This document shows, in pieces, positions 25,222 through 33,134 of a stretch of 33,811 nucleotides of DNA (position 1 is the first letter of the stretch; every line of letters begins with the position of its first letter). Made by a program: the position numbers and the translations under genes. The stretch comes from Oxalobacteraceae bacterium (GTDB lineage: Bacteria; Pseudomonadota; Gammaproteobacteria; Burkholderiales; Burkholderiaceae_D), in assembly GCA_947464955.1 (NCBI GenBank), contig CANHZI010000032.1:1-33811 (forward strand). The letters are read 5' to 3'. Below the pieces are notes generated by a model. The model did not search any database. It had not been told where the DNA came from and was given only the letters and a program-made list of their open reading frames with translations.

Positions 25222-26372
25222 GACAAGAGCATTTCAAGAGGAGCCGATGAGTTGGTTCTTCGTTTCATGCGCCTGTCTCTTGAATTGCCCCAGTCACCGT
25301 CATTTCCGTCTGACAGTTCGCGCATTACTCCCGCACGGTTCACGCAATAATTTCTAAACACAAGCAATTCGTCTAATTGAATACCAGGAAGTATCCGAGT
25401 GTAATCGAACAGTACACTGCGCACTACCTTTGAGCCAGAACAGAGATGACTGCCATGACCAATCCAGGTCGGTCCTATGATAGTGCAGTTCGCTTCAATG
25501 TGGCATCCAGACCCTATATAGACGGGGCCTTCGATCATGGTGCCGTTCCAGTCGATACGGGTATTGAGGCCGACTCGCAAACCGTCCATAATTTCTGTGC
25601 CGGGCATATCCATGCCCATGACTTCGCCACGCATCACGCTTTGCAGTACGCTCCAATAATCACTGATCGTCCCGATGTCTAGCCAGTTGAAGCTGCCAGC
25701 CTGAGCGTAAAATGGGACATTAAGTTCTGTCAAAAGAGGAAACAGTTGGGACCCAATATCAAAATTGATATTGGAGGGAATCAGATCCATGACTTCTGGC
25801 TCAAAAATATAAATACCTGTACTCGCAAAATTGGATAGTGCCTTTTCTCTTGACGGTTTCTCTTGAAAAGACCGTACCCGCCCATCTGGGTCAGTGACCA
25901 CAATACCGTAGTCTGAAACTTTGCTCCATGGGACTTCCCGAGTAATCACCGTGGCTAAAGCGTGTTTACTTTTATGCTCTTCCAATGCCTTCTGTAAATC
26001 TAAATCGGTCAAAGCATCACCACATAACACGATGCTTGTTTCATCAAAAAAATTCCCAAAGTTCTGAATTTTTTTCATACCACCTGCAGAGCCAATTGGT
26101 TGCGGCATCACGTTGCCAACATCATTGACATATCCTTCAAAGGAATAACCGATTTGCGCGCCATACTGATGACCATCGCCAAAATATTCCTCGATTTTTT
26201 CGTGGAGATGGCTAACATTCACCATAATCTTCTCTACACCGTGTTTGACTAAATGCTCGACCAAATAGGCCATGACGGGCTTGCCTAAAATCGGAATCAT
26301 CGGCTTTGGAAGTTCATAAGTTAGCGGACGAACACGCGTACCTTGACCCGCAGCTAGAATAATGGCTTTCAT
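25218..26372 (-). CDS. NDP-sugar pyrophosphorylase, GMPP-like, with left-handed beta-helix tail
   Basis: A 384-residue nucleotidyltransferase that joins a sugar-1-phosphate to an NTP. It opens with MKAIILAAGQGTRVRPLTYELPKP-type sequence (LAAGQGTRVRPLT at 6-18, PKP soon after), has CGDALTDLDL and FQEKPS, then FNWLDIGTISDYW ending the catalytic domain near residue 245, and hexapeptide-like repeats (GPVYIGSGCHIEANCTIIGP). The last 35 residues are basic and unlike the family. It resembles enzymes annotated as mannose-1-phosphate guanylyltransferase or glucose-1-phosphate nucleotidyltransferase in other phyla; which it is cannot be told. GAGG precedes the ATG. First gene of a two-gene unit with manC. 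Confidence 0.88.
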   Translation of the reverse strand: MKAIILAAGQGTRVRPLTYELPKPMIPILGKPVMAYLVEHLVKHGVEKIMVNVSHLHEKIEEYFGDGHQYGAQIGYSFEGYVNDVGNVMPQPIGSAGGMKKIQNFGNFFDETSIVLCGDALTDLDLQKALEEHKSKHALATVITREVPWSKVSDYGIVVTDPDGRVRSFQEKPSREKALSNFASTGIYIFEPEVMDLIPSNINFDIGSQLFPLLTELNVPFYAQAGSFNWLDIGTISDYWSVLQSVMRGEVMGMDMPGTEIMDGLRVGLNTRIDWNGTMIEGPVYIGSGCHIEANCTIIGPTWIGHGSHLCSGSKVVRSVLFDYTRILPGIQLDELLVFRNYCVNRAGVMRELSDGNDGDWGNSRDRRMKRRTNSSAPLEMLLS

Positions 26373-26878
26373 GTATTACCTCGTGTTGGTTGAAATCAGT
26401 TTTAGTAAAAATAGAAAAGTTCTGCGAAGTCGTAACAAGGTCAGCATGATATTGCGCCTTACCTAATATGCTTTTTTTGCGTTCGAGTTCAGTGATCATG
26501 CGAAGAATGGATCCATGTTTGAAACTTTGAAAAGGTGACTTACGTCTCAATTTTTCAATGCTGTAGCTGATTTTTCTACGTTCGTTTTCGCTTTTGATTC
26601 GATTAACAATCCACACTATTCGATCGCTTTTATCTAAACAAATCACGTACGATGATTTTGCAGAGAACTATCTTTTTCTTATTGATAATTCGCATTTCAT
26701 TGGAGAAAAGTTGCTTTGTTACAGAATTGCTGTAAGCGAAGAAAATCAAATTTGTGTCGATTTAATCCGCTAATTGGCATCAACACAGATCGCCATTAAT
26801 TGCGGAAACTCAAGCACCCACTGACCAATAAACCTACACTCGATTGAGGTTTCCCTTAACGAGACGAAGGAGTCTATT
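26373..26878. other. Divergent intergenic region, no clear gene
   Basis: About 500 AT-rich bases between the nucleotidyltransferase and a small plus-strand gene. It should hold promoters in both directions; TTGGCA with TAATTG 17 bases on (about 26774-26802) is a weak candidate rightward. A 110-codon minus-strand frame (26314-26646, GTG start) runs through here into the nucleotidyltransferase gene, but it has no ribosome site and I do not accept it. Confidence 0.45.
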
Positions 26879-27178
26879 GTGAACTTAATCAATGATCCTA
26901 AAAATCAGGCTAGATACGATTTGATACACCTCGTCATCGATGCCCCAGAATTGGTTCTGTGCTCCGTGGGACAAGCCGCCGAAGGTTTACAGTTAATGAA
27001 AGAAGTGATCGAAGCCGCCTTAAGAAATGCCAAGGCGCGAATTGGGCAAAGAAAGGAAGCGATCGCCACAAGGCATAAACATGTGGCGCATACGAGATCA
27101 TTGCCTTGTATTGGATTCGAAGCTTCTCTTGGTATCTTTGTGGATGTTGATGCTCCATCCGAAATGACATGTGAATGA
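26879..27178 (+). CDS. Small protein of unknown function
   Basis: I do not recognise this 99-residue protein. It has a helical, charged middle (AAEGLQLMKEVIEAALRNAKARIGQRKEA, described by residues about 33-61) and a less ordered end with two Cys; there is no signal peptide or membrane segment. The GTG start at 26879 is supported by AAGGAG seven bases upstream. Its stop overlaps or nearly touches the start of the next small gene, so the pair is probably one operon. It is placed to the right of the EPS locus and may not belong to it. Confidence 0.65.
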   Translation: MNLINDPKNQARYDLIHLVIDAPELVLCSVGQAAEGLQLMKEVIEAALRNAKARIGQRKEAIATRHKHVAHTRSLPCIGFEASLGIFVDVDAPSEMTCE

Positions 27179-27395
27179 GAATATCATGGCTCTGACAACA
27201 TCACTCCTACGCTCATTCGGACATTTCATTAGAGATCTCTACAACAGAACACTAGGCGTCTTAAAGTTCGCTTCGCTAGTCGCGTGGGAAGAATTTGCAC
27301 AATTCGTTTTTAGCGCTTTTTGGGTCTTGCTTATCTTGACTTACTGTTGTGTCGCCATACTGTTTTTTGGATTGATCTTGGTCTTTATCTTCTAA
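27171..27395 (+). CDS. Small membrane protein of unknown function
   Basis: A 74-residue protein with a mixed N-terminal half and a very hydrophobic C-terminal third (about residues 46-74, rich in Phe, Leu, Ile and Val), so it should sit in the inner membrane with its tail inserted. The frame opens at a GTG overlapping the upstream stop; an ATG at 27186 (MALTTS, with GAG before it) is an equally good start, giving 69 residues. It is coupled to the preceding small gene. I know of no family for it. Confidence 0.6.
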   Translation: MNENIMALTTSLLRSFGHFIRDLYNRTLGVLKFASLVAWEEFAQFVFSAFWVLLILTYCCVAILFFGLILVFIF

Positions 27396-27459
27396 TCAGG
27401 CAAGCTTTTGGCATGACGATCGAGAAACGATTGAACGCCTCGTATGCAAACTGTGGCAG

Positions 27460-27505
27460 TAAAAAAATAGGACAGTGCGCGAGGTAATCCGTTCACACTA
27501 TCCTA
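27460..27505 (-). terminator. Rho-independent terminator of the BON-protein gene
   Basis: On the minus strand ATAGGATAGTG and CACTGTCCTAT pair over 11 positions, with one G-U wobble, around an 18-base loop and are followed by a run of six T residues (the A-run at 27460-27465 on the plus strand). The wobble pair works only in the minus-strand RNA, so this ends the leftward transcript; the stem also lies just past the rightward small genes. Confidence 0.9.
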
Positions 27506-27529
27506 TGCATTAGCTTTGGCGTAGTACTG

Positions 27530-28183
27530 CTATGGTTGGATCGAAATTTTATCATCGACCTTTCTAACGCCAGGTGCCAGCCAAGCAACACGTTCTGCTT
27601 CCTTACGTTCGAACCAGGTGTGAACGGTGCCCTTCAAAACGACTTCATCATTGTGAGCTTCAACGGTAATGCTATTGGCATCAATTTCGGCACTGCGTTT
27701 AAATGCGGCTTCAATTTTTCGCTTGATTTCTACCGCAGATAATTTTGGTTTGACGTTAATGTTGTTGGCCACACCGTTAATACCTGTAATGTGGCGCACG
27801 ATGCTCTCGGTTCTTTCCTTTAAGTACTGCCATTCGGTAGCACCCTCCAGTGTTACCCAACCATTCCGGACAACTACCTTGAAGTCTGCGTGCATGGTTG
27901 GCAATTGCATCTTCAGCGCAGAGACAGCATCGCGAGCAATTTCTGGATCGGTCTTTTGGTCCACATTGAGTAAGCGCACCTCGATATCGTTGGCAACGCC
28001 CACAACACCAGCAATGCGTTTCACATCGGCTTCTGCCTGAAATTTCTGCACATAATTTGGCACATAACCATTCATCGCAACCACACCGCTTTTGACCGTG
28101 ATGCCAATATCAGTGGCTTGGATATTCGGATCCCACTGCAATTCAGCTTCAACATTTTTCTTAATTTCGCTATCGGATATCAT
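27530..28183 (-). CDS. Triple BON-domain protein
   Basis: A 217-residue protein built of three BON domains at about 4-70, 78-146 and 150-217, each with the pattern of a helix, a (V/I)xVxxG(x)VxLxG strand pair and a closing GVxxVxNxI strand (examples: VVAMNGYV, WVTLEGAT, EVVLKGTV). BON domains attach proteins to membrane phospholipid or stabilise envelopes in osmotic stress (OsmY family), and similar three-domain proteins are widespread in betaproteobacteria. There is no obvious signal peptide, so a cytoplasmic or peripheral role is likely. TAGGAGGT lies seven bases before the ATG, an excellent ribosome site, and a clear terminator follows. Confidence 0.92.
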   Translation of the reverse strand: MISDSEIKKNVEAELQWDPNIQATDIGITVKSGVVAMNGYVPNYVQKFQAEADVKRIAGVVGVANDIEVRLLNVDQKTDPEIARDAVSALKMQLPTMHADFKVVVRNGWVTLEGATEWQYLKERTESIVRHITGINGVANNINVKPKLSAVEIKRKIEAAFKRSAEIDANSITVEAHNDEVVLKGTVHTWFERKEAERVAWLAPGVRKVDDKISIQP

Positions 28184-28237
28184 ATTAATACCTCCTAATT
28201 CGTGATGGATAAATCAAAAAAGAGGAGAGTCTTTACA

Positions 28238-28276
28238 ATGAGAAACTCCGATTCTTTGAAAAGGGTATATCGGTGA
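28238..28276 (+). other. Possible 12-codon leader ORF with strong ribosome site
   Basis: AGAGGAGAG lies eight bases before an ATG that opens MRNSDSLKRVYR and stops. It is upstream of the short gene at 28341 and opposite the BON gene's 5' region. It may be a leader peptide or chance; there is no further support. Confidence 0.2.
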
Positions 28277-28340
28277 GTCGAATAAGAATAATGTAAAGCT
28301 TTTCATTTAGACCTCATAGAAAAATGCGGAGGCTTGAAAA

Positions 28341-28553
28341 ATGGAAATCCTTCAAGTTATTGATAAATCGAACCTCAATAGCATTGTTGACTCTCTGAAT
28401 ACTGAGGTACTTGATAATTCGCAATTTTCATCAATGAGAGCGGCATTGTGTTTGTTGCCCGTGATGTTATGTCGGGTATTTTTTTGTGCGAAGAAAAACA
28501 GTCGACTTTATTTGTTGCGAGGCTTAGTGATGAGGCCCAGTGATGAGACTTAG
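28341..28553 (+). CDS. Hypothetical small protein
   Basis: A 70-residue frame preceded by CGGAGG eight bases before the ATG. Its first half is polar and its middle has a short hydrophobic run with Cys residues (ALCLLPVMLCRVFFC). I recognise no family. It is alone on the plus strand between the BON gene and the sensor kinase and stops just before the kinase's stop. The ribosome site is the only positive evidence, so it may be spurious. Confidence 0.3.
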   Translation: MEILQVIDKSNLNSIVDSLNTEVLDNSQFSSMRAALCLLPVMLCRVFFCAKKNSRLYLLRGLVMRPSDET

Positions 28554-28574
28554 CAACGATCACTTCCATGATGA

Positions 28575-30062
28575 CTACCCAGTCAATGTTTTGCCCCCCA
28601 TCGTAAAAAAGAAACTTGCTCCTTGCCCTACCTGTGCTTCAACCCACAAACGACCACCATGTCTCTGCACGATTCTTTGTGCCGTTGCCAAGCCGATTCC
28701 GGTTCCTGGAAAATCCTGTTCGGAATGTAAGCGTTGAAATGGCGCAAATAGATTTTGTGCGGTGTTCATGTCAAATCCGACACCATTGTCGCGTACAAAA
28801 AATACGACCTCATTCTCTACATTGACACAACCGACCTCGATCTTTCCATAAGGATTTTTTCCAGTAAATTTCCAAGCATTATCGAGAAAGTTGGTCATCG
28901 CAATTTCCAGCAATTTTGGATCACCACTAACTTGCATTTGTTCTTGTATGATGCATTCCAGATCGCGTTGCGGCGACCGTTCACGCAAGCGTCCAATGAT
29001 CGCAGCAGCCATTGAAGATAAATCGACAGGCTCTTTTTGGAGAGAGGAGGAGCTGACCATCGATAGACGTAACATGTCGTCGATTAGCTGACTCATGCGT
29101 TGAACATCGTTGCGAATACGTTGTAGGTATTTCTTTCCTTCCTCATCAAGCCTGTCAGCATAGTCTTCCATCAGTGCAAGGCTCCAACCGTCGATGCCAC
29201 GCAGCGGTGCGCGCAAGTCATGCGCAACGGAATAATTAAACGATTTCAGCGCATCGTTCGATTGTGCCAGTTGCGCGGTGCGCTCCTCAACACGTAGCGC
29301 TAGTTTGTCGTTTTCTGCATTAATTAGCATCCGAGTTTCGTCTCTTTCTCGCATTTGACCCAGTAAGGAAAGTCGCATAGTCTCAAGGCTACACGCCAGC
29401 GAAGCAATCTCATCACTTCCAGCGGTCGAAATAACCTCATCGAGCTGACCATCAATGATCTTGGCACTCGACTTCTCCAGTTTGACTATGGGGCCAACGA
29501 CCTTGGTATATAAGATTCGCAGGAGAGTCCAAGTGACGATCGCTAGCGATATACTAAAAAAAACAACCATCACACGCAGCCAAAGTTTTTGACCGAGGTA
29601 GTGATCGATTGTCATGTCATCGATCGTTAATAAGTCAGATGCGATAGCGTCGATTCTAAGTTTTAGTTGATGGTCGATAAAACCGTTAGATTGGAGGGGA
29701 AATTGTTCTAGATGCGTTCTTGAAGTTTGGTCAAACAAGTTTCCGATCACGGAATTTTTGTTTTGAATTTTGACTTTCAGTAGCTGTATGTCGCCAGCAA
29801 TGGTGGGTATGGTATTGAGTAGTTGTGTCAGTTCTTGATGTAATGATTGCCATTGCCGTATGGAACGCGGCTGACGATCAACATTCAGATCTGTCGACAA
29901 GTTACGCATCATGGTGATTTTTCGCATGGCCAAATTGATTCGCTGGGTTGCCAGCGCAGAATTTGTATCGATGATTTGCAGGCTTGCGATCGTGACAGTC
30001 ATCAATACCACGCTAGCAATGCCGACGGCAGCTGAAATTTGTAGGGATTTTAAGATACGCAT
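28575..30062 (-). CDS. Membrane sensor histidine kinase (HAMP-HisKA-HATPase)
   Basis: A 495-residue two-component sensor. TM1 at about 8-30 and TM2 at 161-183 enclose a helical periplasmic domain of some 130 residues with no named fold. A HAMP linker (184-236), a coiled coil, and HisKA with the phospho-acceptor H281 in YSVAHDLRAPLRGID follow. The ATP domain has the N box NFLDNAWKFT, G1 box RDNGVGFD, F box LFAPFQRLHS and G2 box GTGIGLATAQRI. The sequence around the His resembles the phytochrome-like/Rcp1-partner kinases, fitting the single-domain response regulator encoded upstream. It is the last gene of the signalling cluster; its ATG overlaps the end of an apparent gene fragment. Confidence 0.93.
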   Translation of the reverse strand: MRILKSLQISAAVGIASVVLMTVTIASLQIIDTNSALATQRINLAMRKITMMRNLSTDLNVDRQPRSIRQWQSLHQELTQLLNTIPTIAGDIQLLKVKIQNKNSVIGNLFDQTSRTHLEQFPLQSNGFIDHQLKLRIDAIASDLLTIDDMTIDHYLGQKLWLRVMVVFFSISLAIVTWTLLRILYTKVVGPIVKLEKSSAKIIDGQLDEVISTAGSDEIASLACSLETMRLSLLGQMRERDETRMLINAENDKLALRVEERTAQLAQSNDALKSFNYSVAHDLRAPLRGIDGWSLALMEDYADRLDEEGKKYLQRIRNDVQRMSQLIDDMLRLSMVSSSSLQKEPVDLSSMAAAIIGRLRERSPQRDLECIIQEQMQVSGDPKLLEIAMTNFLDNAWKFTGKNPYGKIEVGCVNVENEVVFFVRDNGVGFDMNTAQNLFAPFQRLHSEQDFPGTGIGLATAQRIVQRHGGRLWVEAQVGQGASFFFTMGGKTLTG

Positions 30063-30224
30063 GGCGATTGAACGATCGTGACACTTAGTGGTTGAATTGC
30101 TTGCTGTGGTTCCGTTAACTGCGCCTGCTTCATCGATAGCTCATAAAGCAGTTCATCAACCTGGTGGCGCAATGCAGGTGTATCCCTATGTGATCCGGCT
30201 AATAATTCTGTGCGCCGTTGTCAT
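30050..30224 (-). pseudogene. Fragment resembling the N-terminus of a sensor kinase or PAS protein
   Basis: The gap between the GGDEF-EAL gene and the histidine kinase reads in one minus-strand frame as TELLAGSHRDTPALRHQVDE followed by LLYELSMKQAQLTEPQQAI, a helical pattern much like the start of PAS-containing sensor kinases. It has no start in frame at its beginning: an ATG (30224-30222, MTTAHR) is out of frame by one base, consistent with a frameshift. It runs on for about 20 unrelated residues and stops inside the kinase's first codons. I read it as the remnant of a deleted sensor gene. The resemblance is from memory of the family and is not proven. Confidence 0.4.
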
Positions 30225-30247
30225 CGATGCTGGTAAAAATTGAGTCC

Positions 30248-32329
30248 CTAATGATGTGTCCAAAGCAGGTTTTCCAGTGCCGGTGCCGGCAAGGGGACAG
30301 AAAACAAATAACCCTGCGCATAGTCGCATCCTGCAGTGGTCAGCATGTCGCGCTGACTAGTCATTTCGACTCCCTCAGCGATGGTTTTTATGCCGAGCTT
30401 ATGTGCCAGACTAATGATGCTTTCGCACAAGGCGCGGTCTTTAAAATTGGTATCGAGATCAAACACGAATGACTGGTCTATCTTCAGGAAATCAACACCG
30501 AATTTTTTGAGATATTGCAAGGATGAGTAGCCAGTGCCGAAATCATCAATCACGATTTTGATGCCAGTGTTGCGTAAGGCCATCAGTGTGTCGAGCACAT
30601 CGCTGCTGGCATCGAGTAGTAGACCTTCTGTAATTTCTATCGCCAGACAATTATCTAGTGGTAGTGTTTGTAGATGCGCTAACCATGTCTTTGCCAATTC
30701 ACCAACATGACGAAATTGTGCAGGGGAGAGATTAACGCTAATTTGAAAACTGGCATTAAATTGCTTGCGCCAACGTTGCTGTTGGAAGGTTGATTCTTTA
30801 AATATCCAATTCCCAATCTCGACAATCAAGCCGCTGCTTTCGGCTTCTGTGATGAATTCGCCTGGCAAGATCAAGCCGTGAACGGGGTGTTGCCAACGGA
30901 TCAGCGCTTCGGCTTTGTTGATGATGCCAGTCTGTAGGTCGATGATGGGCTGATAAAATATTTTAAATTCATCATTCGCCAATGCATCATGCATTTCATT
31001 GGTGATACGCATTCTGGCTTCGGCTTTATCGTCTAAATCGCGACTGAAATAGCGGTAACAGGCACGCCCCGCGTGTTTCGCCTCGAATAAAGCCTGATCA
31101 GCAAACTTGAACAAGTCTTTAGCGTTGATGCTGTCGGCAGGGCAGTGCGCAATACCTATGCTGGCGGTAATGTACACTTTCTCTTGTTCGATAAAGTACG
31201 GCGCAGCGACTGCACTTAGGAGACATACAGCAACTCGTTCGACACTATTTGCTGCCGATAGATCGGCAAGCAATGCGGCAAATTCATCACCACCAAGACG
31301 TGCAGGAGTATCGGCTTCCCGCAGACATAAGCGAATTCGTCGTCCCACTTCGATCAAGACCTGATCGCCAATTGCGTGCCCCAAGGTATCGTTGATTGCT
31401 TTGAAGCCGTCTAGATCAATGAGTAACAGTGCGAACGGGACGTCGCTGCGCTTGGTCTGTTTGATATGCTCATCCAGATTGTGGTGGAATAGGCGACGAT
31501 TGGGGAGATTGGTCAAGACATCAAAATTCGCTTGTTGCCAAATTTGTGCTTCGGAGGATTTTTTCTCGCTAACATCACGAGCAATACCTACTACCGACAC
31601 TACGTTGCTATCTTTATCTAACTCGGGGAATAAGCGCAATTCCATGGTGATTTCTGGCTGTCTGCTTCCTCCACTGAGTTCGAGTAGTTCCGGTTGACCG
31701 GTGTCAAACACTGCACTGAGTTTATCGGCCAACAAGCGGTTGATATGAGCCGGATAACCAAGCTGCGCATAAGTCTTTCCGATGAATTGTTTTTCTGTGA
31801 GACCTGCTGCTGCCAGTGCCACGGCGTTACCAAAGAGATGGTATCCATTGCGATCAAAGCGTGTTATCGCATCCGAGGTTGAATCAACGATGGTTTGGTA
31901 ACGCCCTTGATTTTCGTGCAATGCCTGTGAACTTAATGCGCCTGAGCGACGATTCGCAGCGTCGGCCAGTTCACGCTGAACCGCAGGAACGAGACGACGT
32001 AAATTCGTTTTGAGTACATAATCCTGTGCGCCCGCAACCATCATATCGACGCCCATGTCTTCTCCGATTGCGCCTGAGACGACAATAAACGGGATATCGA
32101 GTTCGCTTGCACGCAATAGGTTCAGTGCTTCGATAGCATTAAAACCTGGCATAGCCTGATCGCAGGTAATCAAATCCCATGTCTGTGCAGTCAACGCAGT
32201 TTGCATCGCCTCAGTAGTCTGAATCCGCTCGCTTTGTACATCGTAGCCAGCACGCCGCAATAGACGTATGACCAGTTCCGCATCGCTTTGTGAATCTTCA
32301 ATTAGGAGCAAGCGCAGTGAAATAGTCAT
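30248..32329 (-). CDS. Response regulator with PAS, GGDEF and EAL domains (c-di-GMP turnover)
   Basis: A 693-residue regulator in the order REC (1-125, phospho-acceptor D57, K107), PAS (about 140-255), GGDEF (265-430) and EAL (440-693). The GGDEF motif is intact (346-350), with an inhibitory-site RxxD (R337-D340) five residues before it. The EAL half keeps EAL (474-476), EITE (about 565-568), DDFGTGYSS (595-603), KIDQSF (616-621) and AEGVE (651-655), so both synthesis and breakdown of c-di-GMP look possible; which one dominates cannot be told. The ATG overlaps the stop of the upstream single-domain regulator by 4 bases. Such proteins often control EPS and biofilm, in keeping with the neighbouring locus, but no direct link is shown. 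Confidence 0.95.
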   Translation of the reverse strand: MTISLRLLLIEDSQSDAELVIRLLRRAGYDVQSERIQTTEAMQTALTAQTWDLITCDQAMPGFNAIEALNLLRASELDIPFIVVSGAIGEDMGVDMMVAGAQDYVLKTNLRRLVPAVQRELADAANRRSGALSSQALHENQGRYQTIVDSTSDAITRFDRNGYHLFGNAVALAAAGLTEKQFIGKTYAQLGYPAHINRLLADKLSAVFDTGQPELLELSGGSRQPEITMELRLFPELDKDSNVVSVVGIARDVSEKKSSEAQIWQQANFDVLTNLPNRRLFHHNLDEHIKQTKRSDVPFALLLIDLDGFKAINDTLGHAIGDQVLIEVGRRIRLCLREADTPARLGGDEFAALLADLSAANSVERVAVCLLSAVAAPYFIEQEKVYITASIGIAHCPADSINAKDLFKFADQALFEAKHAGRACYRYFSRDLDDKAEARMRITNEMHDALANDEFKIFYQPIIDLQTGIINKAEALIRWQHPVHGLILPGEFITEAESSGLIVEIGNWIFKESTFQQQRWRKQFNASFQISVNLSPAQFRHVGELAKTWLAHLQTLPLDNCLAIEITEGLLLDASSDVLDTLMALRNTGIKIVIDDFGTGYSSLQYLKKFGVDFLKIDQSFVFDLDTNFKDRALCESIISLAHKLGIKTIAEGVEMTSQRDMLTTAGCDYAQGYLFSVPLPAPALENLLWTHH

Positions 32330-32763
32330 AGCGGTGGGCCAATATTGGTGAGCAGCCAGTACAGTCCTAATTGTTCGATGACAGTGCTGAATTTTTCGAA
32401 GTCGACTGGTTTGCGCAGGTAACTGTTGATCCCGATATCGTAAGCGGAGCCAATATCTGGAACCGCATCAGACGAGGTGAGAATAATGACCACCACACGC
32501 CGCGTGCGCGGATCCGCTCTGATGCGGCGCAATACTTCTAGTCCGCCGATCACGGGCAATTTCAAGTCGAGCAAAACTAATGCCGGCATTTGTTTGGTAT
32601 CTCGTCCCGCATAAGTACCGGTCCCGAACAGAAAATCACATGCTTGGGCACCATCTCTGGCAACGATTAAAGGGTTAGAAATACGGGATTTTCTTAATGC
32701 ACGTTTGGTGAGATCGACATCGCTTTCATTGTCCTCCACCAATAAGATCACGTTATTTGTCAT
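32326..32763 (-). CDS. Single-domain response regulator (Rcp1/CheY-like)
   Basis: A 145-residue receiver domain with no output domain. The acidic pocket is in VEDNESD (9-15), the phospho-acceptor is D66 in LLDLKLP, the switch Thr/Ser is in ILTSS (94-98) and the conserved Lys is K118 in LRKPVDF. The long alpha-1/beta-2 loop (FLFGTGTYAGRD) is typical of Rcp1-type partners of phytochrome-like kinases. It would pass phosphate from the kinase encoded downstream, possibly in a relay with the GGDEF-EAL protein. First gene of a three-gene minus-strand cluster and coupled by a 4-base overlap to the next gene. Confidence 0.94.
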   Translation of the reverse strand: MTNNVILLVEDNESDVDLTKRALRKSRISNPLIVARDGAQACDFLFGTGTYAGRDTKQMPALVLLDLKLPVIGGLEVLRRIRADPRTRRVVVIILTSSDAVPDIGSAYDIGINSYLRKPVDFEKFSTVIEQLGLYWLLTNIGPPL

Positions 32764-33134
32764 CTGAAAAAATTCCTAGATTGATGAAATTTCAAAGGAA
32801 AAGCTGTCAGGTCACGCCCAAACACCAGAATGTTGCATTTAGCTATTCGATTTGTCGGCTATTGGTCATCGTCATAACCCAGCTTCCATGGTGCTTACAT
32901 GCATATCTTAGGGACAGGACGAAAGCGGGGAAGTGATTATTATCAAGCTTTAAGCTTGAAAGTTATCAGGTAGACTGGCACTCTGTTTGTGCCGCCGTCG
33001 AAGGAGTCGATAAGCGGGTCAGCTTATCGCTCAGAAGCCGAGAAGATTCGTGAGGGTTGTTGCCGCTAAGACCCTCAGCAGATTTAGTACGCAGTGAGGA
33101 AATATTTTACAAGCTTACAAAGCTCATCAGGTAT
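32764..33134. other. Hairpin-rich intergenic stretch, possible structured RNA
   Basis: 371 bases without a convincing gene. Three clean inverted repeats follow one another: GGCAC/GTGCC at 32977-32993, CGATAAGC/GCTTATCG at 33008-33029 and TGAGGGT/ACCCTCA at 33051-33077, with AAGCTTTAAGCTT at about 32946-32957 on the left. No T-run follows the last stem, and no riboswitch family I know matches (a GEMM c-di-GMP riboswitch was considered and does not fit). It lies upstream of the minus-strand signalling genes and downstream of the minus-strand zinc-ribbon gene. Confidence 0.3.

Noticed and set aside
26314-26646. 110-codon minus-strand frame with GTG start
   Set aside because: No ribosome site, low-complexity charged composition, and its end overlaps the start of the nucleotidyltransferase in another frame.
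32800-33080. Possible GEMM-type c-di-GMP riboswitch
   Set aside because: The region sits near c-di-GMP genes and is structured, but the conserved GEMM sequence blocks are not present on either strand.
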